DNA from: Terrisporobacter vanillatitrophus
Lineage (GTDB): Bacteria > Bacillota > Clostridia > Peptostreptococcales > Peptostreptococcaceae
DNA length: 64,000 nt
Reading direction: 5' to 3'
Assembly: GCF_051148895.1 (NCBI RefSeq)
Contig: NZ_CP154625.1
Span: 2,542,001-2,606,000 of the forward strand
Every line of letters begins with the position of its first letter. Position 1 is the first letter of the stretch. Positions 35,025 to 42,721 of the stretch are shown here, one piece after another. A program made the position numbers and the translations under genes. A model generated the notes under the pieces. It was not told where the DNA came from, searched no databases, and was given only the letters and a program-made list of their open reading frames with translations.

Positions 35025-35346
35025 TAAAAAAACTTCCGCCATTATAAGCAACATTTATTTGCTTATAAGGACGAAAGTTATATTTCGCGGTACCACCTTA
35101 TTTATAACCTTAAAAAATATACAGGTTATCTCTCATTTATTCTAGTCAGAGCTAATCTTAACTATAGCTAAGTAACGCTAGCATACGTTCATATTTACTA
35201 AGAAAACTTTTCAATATGAAAACTGGGAGTGATCATTATATACTTAAATTAACACCAATTCTCAGCAACATTGGCTCTCTGTAATTAATTAGAACAAGTA
35301 TTTTTGTCTCCGTCAAAGCTTTTAAATTTATTAATTTCAATTTATA
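35025..35346 (-). promoter_or_regulatory. T-box leader RNA (probable Ile specifier), apparently orphaned
   Basis: A minus-strand sigma-A promoter, TTGACA (35376-35381) and TATAAT (35353-35358) with a 17-bp spacer, precedes a leader containing AGAGAGCC (Stem I), the universally conserved TGGTACCGCG (35086-35095, read on minus) and a long terminator hairpin with a T-run (35025-35079). The codon ATC (35231-35233 on minus) sits in the usual specifier position before ACTCCC, suggesting isoleucine. The next sequence downstream is the broken BspA-like remnant, then the oxidoreductase operon 640 bp away; no aminoacyl-tRNA synthetase or transporter follows. Confidence 0.8.
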
Positions 35347-35513
35347 TCAGTAATTATATGCATGTTCTTATTTAATGTCAACTTATTTTTTGGAATTTTC
35401 TGAATTTTATTTTTTAATATACAATCTACACAAATTTTTCAAAGTGACTTTACCACTGTATTTCATATATAAAAATATTATAATACTTTTATATCATTGA
35501 GGAGGAAATTTAA

Positions 35514-35713
35514 ATGGCAAAAGTAAAAAGAAAAGCAATTATAGATAAAGATTACTGTGTAGTTGTGTAAAAGTATCTCCTTTTAATTTAATACACATAG
35601 AGCAAGGTGTCTTTGCAGATATAAACTTAGATAAATGTATAGGATGTGGAAAGTGTGCAAAATCATGCCCTGCGTCGGTTATAAATATAGAAAAAGTGGA
35701 GGTAGAAGAATAA
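35514..35713 (+). pseudogene. Broken 4Fe-4S ferredoxin gene upstream of the NapH-like protein
   Basis: RBS GAGGAGG and an ATG lead into MAKVKRKAIIDKDYCVVV, then an early stop (35568). A shifted frame continues with CVKVSPFNLIHIEQGV and DKCIGCGKCAKSCP, clearly the second 4Fe-4S cluster of a ferredoxin. A few bases are missing in the first cluster's CxxCxxC region (near 35560), which both damages the cluster and shifts frame. Confidence 0.7.
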
Positions 35714-35715
35714 TT

Positions 35716-36345
35716 ATGAATAAAAAGAAAAAGAAATTCACCGATTATATGTGGATATTAAGTCTCATATATTTAGCCTTAGGATTCTTTAACATACTAT
35801 TCGCTTGGATAGGTTTATTATGTTTCTTAATACCTTTAATAATATCTCTATCTGGTCACGGTAAAACTTATTGCAATATTTACTGTGGCAGGGGACAATT
35901 ATTAGATCTAATGGGAAATAAGTTAAAATTATCAAAACATAGAGATATTCCTAAATTTTTAAGAAGTAAGTGGTTTAGATATGGATTTTTAACATTCTTT
36001 ATTATTATGTTTGTAGTTATGTTATGTAACACTTATTTAGTATTTAATGAAACAAGAGGCTTAAAAGAAGTTGTACAATTAATTTGGACATTTAAAGTGC
36101 CTTGGGCATGGACTAATACTAGTATGGTAACTCCATGGGTTGCTCAATTTGCCTTCGGATTCTATAGTATGATGTTAACATCAACAGTCCTAGGAGTAAT
36201 AACAATGTTATTATATAAACCAAAATCTTGGTGTGTTTATTGTCCAATGGGAACCATGACACAATTAATATCAAAAGCAAAATATACTGATAAAAGTAAT
36301 ACATCATGTAACAGTTGTAGTAGCTGTCCAAGTAAAGTTGGTTAA
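35716..36345 (+). CDS. NapH-like 4Fe-4S membrane protein
   Basis: A 209-residue protein from the ATG at 35716; the longer upstream reading runs through the ferredoxin pseudogene and is rejected. It has about four transmembrane helices (YMWILSLIYLALGFFNILFA; FFIIMFVVMLCNTYLVF). It has CNIYCGRG (about 50-57) and CVYCPMG (about 173-179), the NapH/YccM-type cysteine motifs, and a short Cys-rich end CNSCSSCP. Such proteins pass electrons from menaquinol or ferredoxin across the membrane. Its usual soluble ferredoxin partner is the broken gene directly upstream, so function may be lost. Confidence 0.7.
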   Translation: MNKKKKKFTDYMWILSLIYLALGFFNILFAWIGLLCFLIPLIISLSGHGKTYCNIYCGRGQLLDLMGNKLKLSKHRDIPKFLRSKWFRYGFLTFFIIMFVVMLCNTYLVFNETRGLKEVVQLIWTFKVPWAWTNTSMVTPWVAQFAFGFYSMMLTSTVLGVITMLLYKPKSWCVYCPMGTMTQLISKAKYTDKSNTSCNSCSSCPSKVG

Positions 36346-36354
36346 AACCTATTC

Positions 36355-36420
36355 GCTTCGCTTAAGCCACTGCGTGGGCACCATGAAATTTCAGGCAACG
36401 ACCTTGCTCAAAATTTGCTT
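36355..36420. repeat. Dispersed short repeat, copy B
   Basis: The same element as 29070-29142: GCTTAAGCCACTGCGTGGGC and CAGGCAACGACCTTGCT. The interior spacer is shorter. It again lies directly 3' of a gene (the NapH-like protein) and just before a T-rich run. It can fold as two small hairpins (GCCAC/GTGGGC and GCAA/TTGC). Confidence 0.6.
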
Positions 36421-36543
36421 TTTTACTACTTCTTAAATGTATTTATAATACTTTAATCTAGAAGTTTTGTAAGCGTAAAAGAATTTCTGCCTATATTACA
36501 AGTGAAAGGTTAGCTAAAATATAAATATAAAATATTAAATATG
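36421..36543. other. Spacer, nothing recognised
   Basis: AT-rich, no ORF. It links repeat B to the next hairpin. Confidence 0.35.
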
Positions 36544-36583
36544 GAGGCAATAACTATTTTAATACAATATCAGTTATTGCCTC
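36544..36583. terminator. Strong hairpin, possible terminator
   Basis: GAGGCAATAACT and AGTTATTGCCTC form a perfect 12-bp stem (36544-36555 with 36572-36583). The T-run is poor, so it may be a regulatory palindrome. It directly precedes the PucR remnant. Confidence 0.5.
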
Positions 36584-36589
36584 TTATAT

Positions 36590-37274
36590 TTCAAGGCGTT
36601 AAATCTTTTAAGCTTACATATAAATAGCCAATACTGTATCTTTAAAATAAATATTACTCTAAATAATAAACTTTTATCAGAATCATTTGCAAACAGACTA
36701 GAATATTTAAATAATGGTAAACTCATAATTTATAACAATAGTATTGTGTCAATTTTTCCCATTAATAATATTAACGAATATACTTATTTTAAAAAGAGAT
36801 TTAAAAACTTGCCTAGATAAATATAAACTTCAAGGCGGTCTTAGTGACTTATATCATGGGTTTGAAAACTCATCCAAATATTATATTCAAGCTAATGCTA
36901 CGTTAATGCTAGGTAAAATTTTTAATGATAATCATAGTTTATTACTTTATAGTGATTATTCACTGTATCATATGCTTCATATTTGTCATAATTCCATCTC
37001 AATAGATACTTTTTTGAATGATGCTATTAATTACTTAAGAAAATATGACTATAAAAACAATACTTCTTATTATGACACTCTTTATTCATACCTTTTAAAT
37101 AACTGTAGCATTATAGAAACTTCTAGAAGTTTATTTATTCATAGAAATACTTTAATTTATAGAATTAATAAAATTATAGAATTAACTAATATAGATCTAA
37201 AAAATCCAACTGAAAGGCTTCACTTATTATTATCATACAAAATATCTATTTATATCGACAGCATTAAGGCTTAA
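36590..37274 (+). pseudogene. Decayed PucR-type regulator (C-terminal part)
   Basis: Two frames together match the second half of the intact regulators here: NSQYCIFKINITLNNKLLSE ... FKKRFKN, then after a one-base shift near 36810 CLDKYKLQGGLSDLYHGF ... IETSRSLFIHRNTLIYRINK, the PucR HTH (HTH_30). The N-terminal half is missing. A deletion plus frameshift has inactivated it. Its former target may be the neighbouring methyltransferase gene. Confidence 0.75.
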
Positions 37275-37542
37275 TAGTTAATAATATACAATATCTTTTA
37301 AAACTAAAATTTTGTAAACATAAAATAGATATAAATTTTTATACTTTTTATTTGGATTATTCCTTATATAAGAAGATTTTTTACTTATTATTTCATACAA
37401 GTTTAATTCATTTTTTCAGTATGCATAGGTTAGTCTTCATATTTGTATAATAGTATTTTAGCTAGACTATATATTACAGAGATTCTTTAATATTTTATTT
37501 TTTTACCATAATAATATAATCATATTTTCTCATGCAAAACAC
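37275..37542. other. AT-rich gap, nothing recognised
   Basis: With the terminator this gap is about 330 bp. No ORF, tRNA or repeat stands out. Confidence 0.35.
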
Positions 37543-37579
37543 CCTAATCACTAGAGTTTTAATCCAATAATTAGGGTGA
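37543..37579 (-). terminator. Terminator of methyltransferase 1
   Basis: CACCCTAAT pairs with ATTAGGGTG around a 19-nt loop, with GTTTT on the minus side. Confidence 0.55.
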
Positions 37580-37610
37580 GGTACACCATATCTACTTTTT
37601 CATCTTTAAT

Positions 37611-38603
37611 TTATTTAAACATTTTTTTGCTCATGATATCTATGGATTCAGTTACAGCATCATAAACACCATCATAAATACTAATTGCTAGCCCTATTGT
37701 AGAAGAAGGTATAAAGTATTTTGTACCACATAAATTACACATTTTTTCAGTTTCAGCTAAAACTTTTTCCTTAGTCCAATCTACTCTATCTATCTTACCA
37801 TTATCTAAGCCACCCATTATAGTAATTTTATTACCATATTCTTCTATTATCTTTGGTATATTATTTGTAGACATTGCGCCTTGCCAAATATCAATTCCCA
37901 TTTCTATCATTTCTGGTACAAGTGTCTCACAATAACAATCACTATGATGTACTATCACTTCTACACCATGGTCTTTATAGTATTTATAAATTTTCTTATA
38001 GCTATCTAAGAAAAATTCTCTAAACATATCTCTTGACATGAATGTTGATTTTTGAGTTCCCCAATCATCATGATGAAATAATGCATCAATCTTATAATGT
38101 TTACATATTTGTTCTGCATGTTTTAATTCATATTCTGTTAAATAATCAATTAGCTCATGCATAGCTTCTGGTTCTTCATAAAAGTTAATTAAACATTCTT
38201 CTATTCCTAAAAGATAATGGCACATTTCAAATAATCCAGAAAATTTTGTTCCTGTCACAAAATACTCATCTCTATCCACTTGGTTTGCAACCTCTACAAA
38301 AGGTTTCCATTCTTCTTCACTAAAATCAAGGCTAGGCATTTTAACATAATCTTTCCATCTAGTAATATCTTTTACTACTAATGTTTCAGCATTGTGAACA
38401 GGAAATTGTCCTGGTGTGCCTTCTGGCCAAGTAAATGTAATTCCCCAAGGATCTTTTATTGTTTGACCAGGTTGTAGAAATGATGGGTGTTTAATATCTA
38501 AAGGTGTTGCCATTTGCATTTGAAAAGCTTCGTACTGATTTACATAACGATCTGGATTTCCACCACGTATAGTTTCTAATAAATTTTGTTTTTTACTTAA
38601 CAT
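37611..38603 (-). CDS. UroD/MtaA-fold corrinoid methyltransferase 1
   Basis: A 330-residue TIM-barrel protein of the uroporphyrinogen decarboxylase superfamily, the fold used by MtaA, CmuA and the O-demethylase methyltransferase I. HHDDWGTQKSTF (about 177-188) and HHSDCYCETLVPEM (about 219-232) are the conserved metal and active-site segments, and MCNLCGTKYFIPSSTIG follows near the C-terminus. The HHSDCYC form differs from the HSCG form of methyltransferases 2, 4, 5 and 6, and resembles methyltransferase 3. It is divergent from PucR regulator 1 with a shared operator between. Substrate unknown. Confidence 0.82.
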   Translation of the reverse strand: MLSKKQNLLETIRGGNPDRYVNQYEAFQMQMATPLDIKHPSFLQPGQTIKDPWGITFTWPEGTPGQFPVHNAETLVVKDITRWKDYVKMPSLDFSEEEWKPFVEVANQVDRDEYFVTGTKFSGLFEMCHYLLGIEECLINFYEEPEAMHELIDYLTEYELKHAEQICKHYKIDALFHHDDWGTQKSTFMSRDMFREFFLDSYKKIYKYYKDHGVEVIVHHSDCYCETLVPEMIEMGIDIWQGAMSTNNIPKIIEEYGNKITIMGGLDNGKIDRVDWTKEKVLAETEKMCNLCGTKYFIPSSTIGLAISIYDGVYDAVTESIDIMSKKMFK

Positions 38604-38721
38604 AATATCCTCCTAAATATTTTTTTAAAAATTTTATAATGTATAAATAACTCTTTATATTATTAATTGTACAAACTATAATAGCCATGGTAAATGCTTA
38701 TAATCTTGATAATTTCTAATT

Positions 38722-38746
38722 ATTACACTACAATTTGTAGTGTAAT
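38722..38746. promoter_or_regulatory. Operator palindrome, site 1
   Basis: A perfect 12-bp inverted repeat around one base (38722-38733 with 38735-38746). Its core is CTACAATTTGTAG. It lies in the gap between methyltransferase 1 and its divergent PucR regulator. The same core recurs at 46977-46989 and 49826-49838. Confidence 0.75.
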
Positions 38747-38767
38747 AATTATTTGGAGGATTTAAAT

Positions 38768-40294
38768 ATGAAATTATGTTCCAGCATTATATTCGAAGAA
38801 TTATCTTATCATTATAATTTAAAAAGAAACAAAGATAAATTTATTGATAAAGAAATTATTTCACCTTTAATATATGACAATCAAACTATAGATACGGATT
38901 ATATTTACGTTATTACATGTGAAAACATAAATAATTTTGTAAAATATAAAAATAATACAGCAGTTTGCATAGGTATTCCTCATCAACTAGATAAATATAA
39001 AAAACTAGATTTAATAATTATAGAAAATCAAGCTAGCATTTACCATATCTTTAATGATTTAGTTCTAATTTTTGCAAAATATAATCAATGGGATAGTCGT
39101 ATAAACGATATTGCCTATAAGCATTTAAATATACAAGATATTTTTACAATTAGTGATACTATTTTTTTAGATCCCATGTATTTAATAGATAAAGATTTAA
39201 ATTATATTGCTTATAATAAAGCATATAGTAGTGATACTAATGTTTTTGAAGAAAATCCTAATACAATCCCTCTATCCATTGCAAACAACATAAAATTAGA
39301 AACAGATTTTAATCTAAACTCAAGTGATGAAGATGTATTAATCTATAAATCATCTTCTGATGACTCAATAATATTATTTTTTAATATAAAAATAAATAAT
39401 ATCTACAAAGCAAGACTTGTATGTATTGTAAATTCAGAAGAATATTTATCTTCTAAAAAGTTTATTTTTACTTTTTTTGCTAAGTTTTTAGAAAAGATAT
39501 ATATTCATTATAATTATACTGCTTATAAATCTAACTCTAATCCCCAATTACATTATCTTATAGAGGATTTTTTGTTCTCAAATAAGAGTATTGATAATTT
39601 CGATTTAGAATTTCAATTAAATAAATTAGGCTGGAAAATAAATAATACTTATATAGTCATCTTTATTAAATTTATAAAAAATAGTGAAGTAAATTGGTTT
39701 GGATCATATTTTTCTCATCAGCTAGAATTAAGAATTGAAAATTCATGCGGTATTTGTACATCTAGTGGAATAGTTTTAGTGATTAATCAAAGTAAGTGTA
39801 AAAATTCAAAAGAAAACTTACAGCAAGAATTACCTTATTTATTGAGAGAAAGTTTATGTAAAGCTGGAATTAGTAATCCTTTCAATTCATTTACCTCTCT
39901 ACCTACTTATTATAGACAAGCTGAGATTGCACTATCTGTTGGAGAAATGCTTAATGAAACAATTTGGTGTCATCATTTTAAAGATTATGCACTACATTAT
40001 ATGATGTTAAAGTCCCTAGGAGAATTTACACCTTTACAAATATGTCATGATGGTTTATTAAAACTTCGAGAGTATGATACTCAAAAAAATACAGAGTATT
40101 ATAAAACACTTTATGCTTTGATTTTTCATAAGTATAACACTTCACATGCTGCCAATGCTCTTTTTATTCATAGAACAACACTCATCTCAAGATTAACAAA
40201 AATATTTGAAATAAGTAATATTGATTTAGATGATTACGATACTAGATTGTATCTTATGATTTCATTTTATATTCTAAATGTTTTTGATAATTAA
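38768..40294 (+). CDS. PucR-type regulator 1
   Basis: A 508-residue protein from the ATG at 38768 with GGAGGA; the in-frame TTG 15 bp upstream precedes the ribosome site and is rejected. The C-terminal PucR HTH is TSHAANALFIHRTTLISRLT (about 454-473). The central part (KYNQWDSRINDIAYKHLNIQ) is common to all regulators of this island. The N-terminal region probably senses a substrate. Divergent from methyltransferase 1, it most likely activates or represses it through the palindrome between them. Confidence 0.8.
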   Translation: MKLCSSIIFEELSYHYNLKRNKDKFIDKEIISPLIYDNQTIDTDYIYVITCENINNFVKYKNNTAVCIGIPHQLDKYKKLDLIIIENQASIYHIFNDLVLIFAKYNQWDSRINDIAYKHLNIQDIFTISDTIFLDPMYLIDKDLNYIAYNKAYSSDTNVFEENPNTIPLSIANNIKLETDFNLNSSDEDVLIYKSSSDDSIILFFNIKINNIYKARLVCIVNSEEYLSSKKFIFTFFAKFLEKIYIHYNYTAYKSNSNPQLHYLIEDFLFSNKSIDNFDLEFQLNKLGWKINNTYIVIFIKFIKNSEVNWFGSYFSHQLELRIENSCGICTSSGIVLVINQSKCKNSKENLQQELPYLLRESLCKAGISNPFNSFTSLPTYYRQAEIALSVGEMLNETIWCHHFKDYALHYMMLKSLGEFTPLQICHDGLLKLREYDTQKNTEYYKTLYALIFHKYNTSHAANALFIHRTTLISRLTKIFEISNIDLDDYDTRLYLMISFYILNVFDN

Positions 40295-40329
40295 AAAGGA
40301 TGCCACATTTTTAGGGTGACATCCTTTTT
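40293..40329. terminator. Bidirectional terminator between PucR 1 and MerR
   Basis: AAAAAGGATG pairs with CATCCTTTTT around an inner hairpin. A-run and T-run outside. Confidence 0.85.
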
Positions 40330-41137
40330 AACATTTAATTGGTATTTGAATTTCTGTGATAAACTCATCTTTATTTTCCGTTTCATGTATGTCTATCTTG
40401 TAGATTTCCATTGGATTACCTGTTATTATTAATTTATTTTCCTCAATAAAGTCAAACATATTCTGTATATGCTCTTTGTTATTTACATAATCTCCACTAT
40501 AAGTTAAAGTTACATAATAACCTTCCTCAAATACTATGTTGTAGTCTTTCACATTATCTTTTAGTAAACAAAATACGGAATCAAAATCTGTAGTTATTCC
40601 ATTTTTAAGTGAGTCCATCTTAAATACAGACCCTATATTATTATTTCCTAGAATACCAAATTTATTATTATGATCTTTTTGAAGTTTTTGTATTAATAAA
40701 TCAAAATCCTCATCTCTTTTAATTTCACCATTTAATATTAGGCCTTTTCTTCTTTTTAAATAAGATAATTCTACACTGTTTAAGTTTGAATTCTTTGAAG
40801 TATTTTCTATAGATTCCATTCTTTTTCTCATATTTTCTTTTTGTTTTAATAGTTTCAGTATTTGGTCGTCTAGTAAAGTTATGCCGTTTTGAAGTAATTT
40901 ATTAGTAGAATTCAAATCCCTATTTTCTAAATACTCTTTGATCATTTTAAAAGAGAAGCCTAAACTTTTTAATTCTTTTATTAAATTCAGTCGCCAAATA
41001 TCAGAAACACTGTAAAGCCTATATCCATTGTCGTCTCTAGTAGGTTTTATTATTCCTATTTTTTCATAATACATAAGTGAATCTCTACTCATGTCATACA
41101 TTTCAGATATTTCTCCAATTTTGTAATAATTTTTCAT
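40328..41137 (-). CDS. MerR-family regulator with GyrI-like effector domain
   Basis: A 269-residue protein. The MerR winged HTH is KIGEISEMYDMSRDSLMYYE (about 6-25) followed by RLYSVSDIWRLNLIKELKSL. A linker coiled coil (LLKQKENMRKRMESIENT) leads to a GyrI-like ligand-binding region near residues 150-269. It is of the BmrR/TipA group that senses drugs. It is divergent from the MATE pump gene and there is a textbook MerR promoter between them (41228-41258). Confidence 0.85.
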   Translation of the reverse strand: MKNYYKIGEISEMYDMSRDSLMYYEKIGIIKPTRDDNGYRLYSVSDIWRLNLIKELKSLGFSFKMIKEYLENRDLNSTNKLLQNGITLLDDQILKLLKQKENMRKRMESIENTSKNSNLNSVELSYLKRRKGLILNGEIKRDEDFDLLIQKLQKDHNNKFGILGNNNIGSVFKMDSLKNGITTDFDSVFCLLKDNVKDYNIVFEEGYYVTLTYSGDYVNNKEHIQNMFDFIEENKLIITGNPMEIYKIDIHETENKDEFITEIQIPIKC

Positions 41138-41227
41138 TTTTGCTCCTTTTTTAATACATACTGAAATATATTATTTCACAAAGAAAAAATTTTTTCAATA
41201 AATTTAAAAAATATTTATTGATTTTTA

Positions 41228-41258
41228 TTGACCTTGGTATTGTACCAAGGATTAAGAT
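41228..41258 (+). promoter_or_regulatory. MerR-type promoter/operator of the MATE pump
   Basis: TTGACC (-35, 41228-41233) and TAAGAT (-10, 41253-41258) are separated by exactly 19 bp, the overlong spacer MerR proteins act on. A perfect palindrome CCTTGGTA TTG TACCAAGG (41232-41250) fills the spacer. Confidence 0.9.
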
Positions 41259-41279
41259 ATAAATATAAGGAGTGATACA

Positions 41280-42644
41280 ATGACAAAAAACTTATTTAAA
41301 CAATTTCTAAGGTACTTGGGACCTTCTGTTGTTGCCATGTGGGTTTTCTCATTATATACAATAGTTGATGGAATATTTGTCAGTAAGGGTGTTGGAGAAT
41401 TAGCTCTAGCTTCAGTAAATATTTCTATGCCATTTATTAATTTTATATTTGCCATTTCTGTATTATTTTCTACAGGTGCTTCTACAATTATAGCCATGTA
41501 TCTTGGAAAAAAAGATTTAGAAAAAGCAAATAAAGCTTTTTCAATTAATTTATTTACTATTACAATTATTGCAATTATTATAACAGTTACATCTATTTTA
41601 TGTCTTGATTATTTAGCTAAAATTTTAGGTGCAACTCCAGATACTATAGGTTATGTTAAGGATTACTTATTTATAATTTCATTATTTAACATATTCTTTA
41701 TTGTTTCTTATTCTTTAGAAGTTATTGTAAAAGCTGATGGATTTCCATTCTTAGCAACTATTGGTGTTGTAATTTCAGCTATAGCAAATATAGTTTTAGA
41801 TTATATTTTTGTTATAGTGCTTGGATATGGTGTAAAAGGTGCTGCCTTTGCCACTGGTATAGCTCAAGTGCTTTCAACTGTATTTTTCTTAAGTCATTTC
41901 TTAAGAGAAAGATCGACTTTAAGATTTGTTAAATTCAGATTTAACTTTGATACTATTAAGAGAATAATTTGCTTAGGTTTCCCTGATTGTACTTCAGAAT
42001 TAAGTGTGGGAATAGTTACAATCTTATTTAACCAAACATTAATAAGATTAATAGGTCAAGATGCATTAATATCTTATAGCGTAATTTGCTATGTTAATAC
42101 ACTTATATTAATGACTATGATTGGAATAACTCAGGGTGTTCAACCTTTAATAAGTTTCTACTTTGGTGCAGGACAAATAGATAAGGTAAATCATTTATTA
42201 AAAATGGGACTTAAAACTATTTTAATAACTTCTGCAGCAGTATTTATCTCATCAATTTTATTTGCAGGCAATATTACAAGTTTATTTATTAATCCTGAGG
42301 AAACTCAGTTATTTAATCCAACAGTTTATGTATTTAAGTTATATTCAATTTCTTTCTTATTCGTAGGATTCAATTTAATTATTTCTGGATTTTTTGTAGC
42401 CATAGAACAACCTATATATTCTTCTATAATTTGTCTTGGAAGAAGCTTAGTATTAGTAACAATAAGTTTATTCTTATTGACTACAATATTTGGTGGTAAT
42501 GCCATATGGATTACAACTGCAGTATCTGAATTTGTTTGTTTAGTTATTGCTTTATCATTATTATTTAACTTTTTTAGAAAGAAAAAGTTAAATTCTGAAA
42601 ATGAGCCATCGTACAAAATTACGGAAGATTCCATAGTTTTGTAA
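41280..42644 (+). CDS. MATE-family multidrug/Na+ efflux pump 1
   Basis: A 454-residue, twelve-helix protein. The start MTKNLFKQFLRYLGPSVVAM and VDGIFVSKGVGELALASVNI are MATE N-terminal features, and a second repeat begins near residue 230 (KRIICLGFPDCTSELSVGIV). It exports cationic drugs or similar compounds using Na+ or H+. It is controlled by the adjacent MerR regulator. RBS AAGGAG. It is flanked by terminators on both sides and inserted between methyl-transfer genes. Confidence 0.88.
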   Translation: MTKNLFKQFLRYLGPSVVAMWVFSLYTIVDGIFVSKGVGELALASVNISMPFINFIFAISVLFSTGASTIIAMYLGKKDLEKANKAFSINLFTITIIAIIITVTSILCLDYLAKILGATPDTIGYVKDYLFIISLFNIFFIVSYSLEVIVKADGFPFLATIGVVISAIANIVLDYIFVIVLGYGVKGAAFATGIAQVLSTVFFLSHFLRERSTLRFVKFRFNFDTIKRIICLGFPDCTSELSVGIVTILFNQTLIRLIGQDALISYSVICYVNTLILMTMIGITQGVQPLISFYFGAGQIDKVNHLLKMGLKTILITSAAVFISSILFAGNITSLFINPEETQLFNPTVYVFKLYSISFLFVGFNLIISGFFVAIEQPIYSSIICLGRSLVLVTISLFLLTTIFGGNAIWITTAVSEFVCLVIALSLLFNFFRKKKLNSENEPSYKITEDSIVL

Positions 42645-42660
42645 ATTCTATACATCAATA

Positions 42661-42706
42661 TAAAAAAATATGGTGTTATACTAAAAAGTGTAGCACCATA
42701 TTTTTT
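42661..42706. terminator. Bidirectional terminator
   Basis: AAAAAATATGGTG pairs with CACCATATTTTTT, loop about 20 nt with an inner hairpin. It separates the pump from the activator gene. Confidence 0.85.
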
Positions 42707-42721
42707 ACTAATAAGGTTACT

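Noticed and set aside
34400..35513. CRISPR array in the long intergenic region
   Set aside because: No regularly spaced repeats; the region is explained by a T-box leader and an LRR-gene remnant.
35635..35715. Longer start of the NapH-like protein
   Set aside because: This part is the second cluster of the broken ferredoxin read in the wrong frame.
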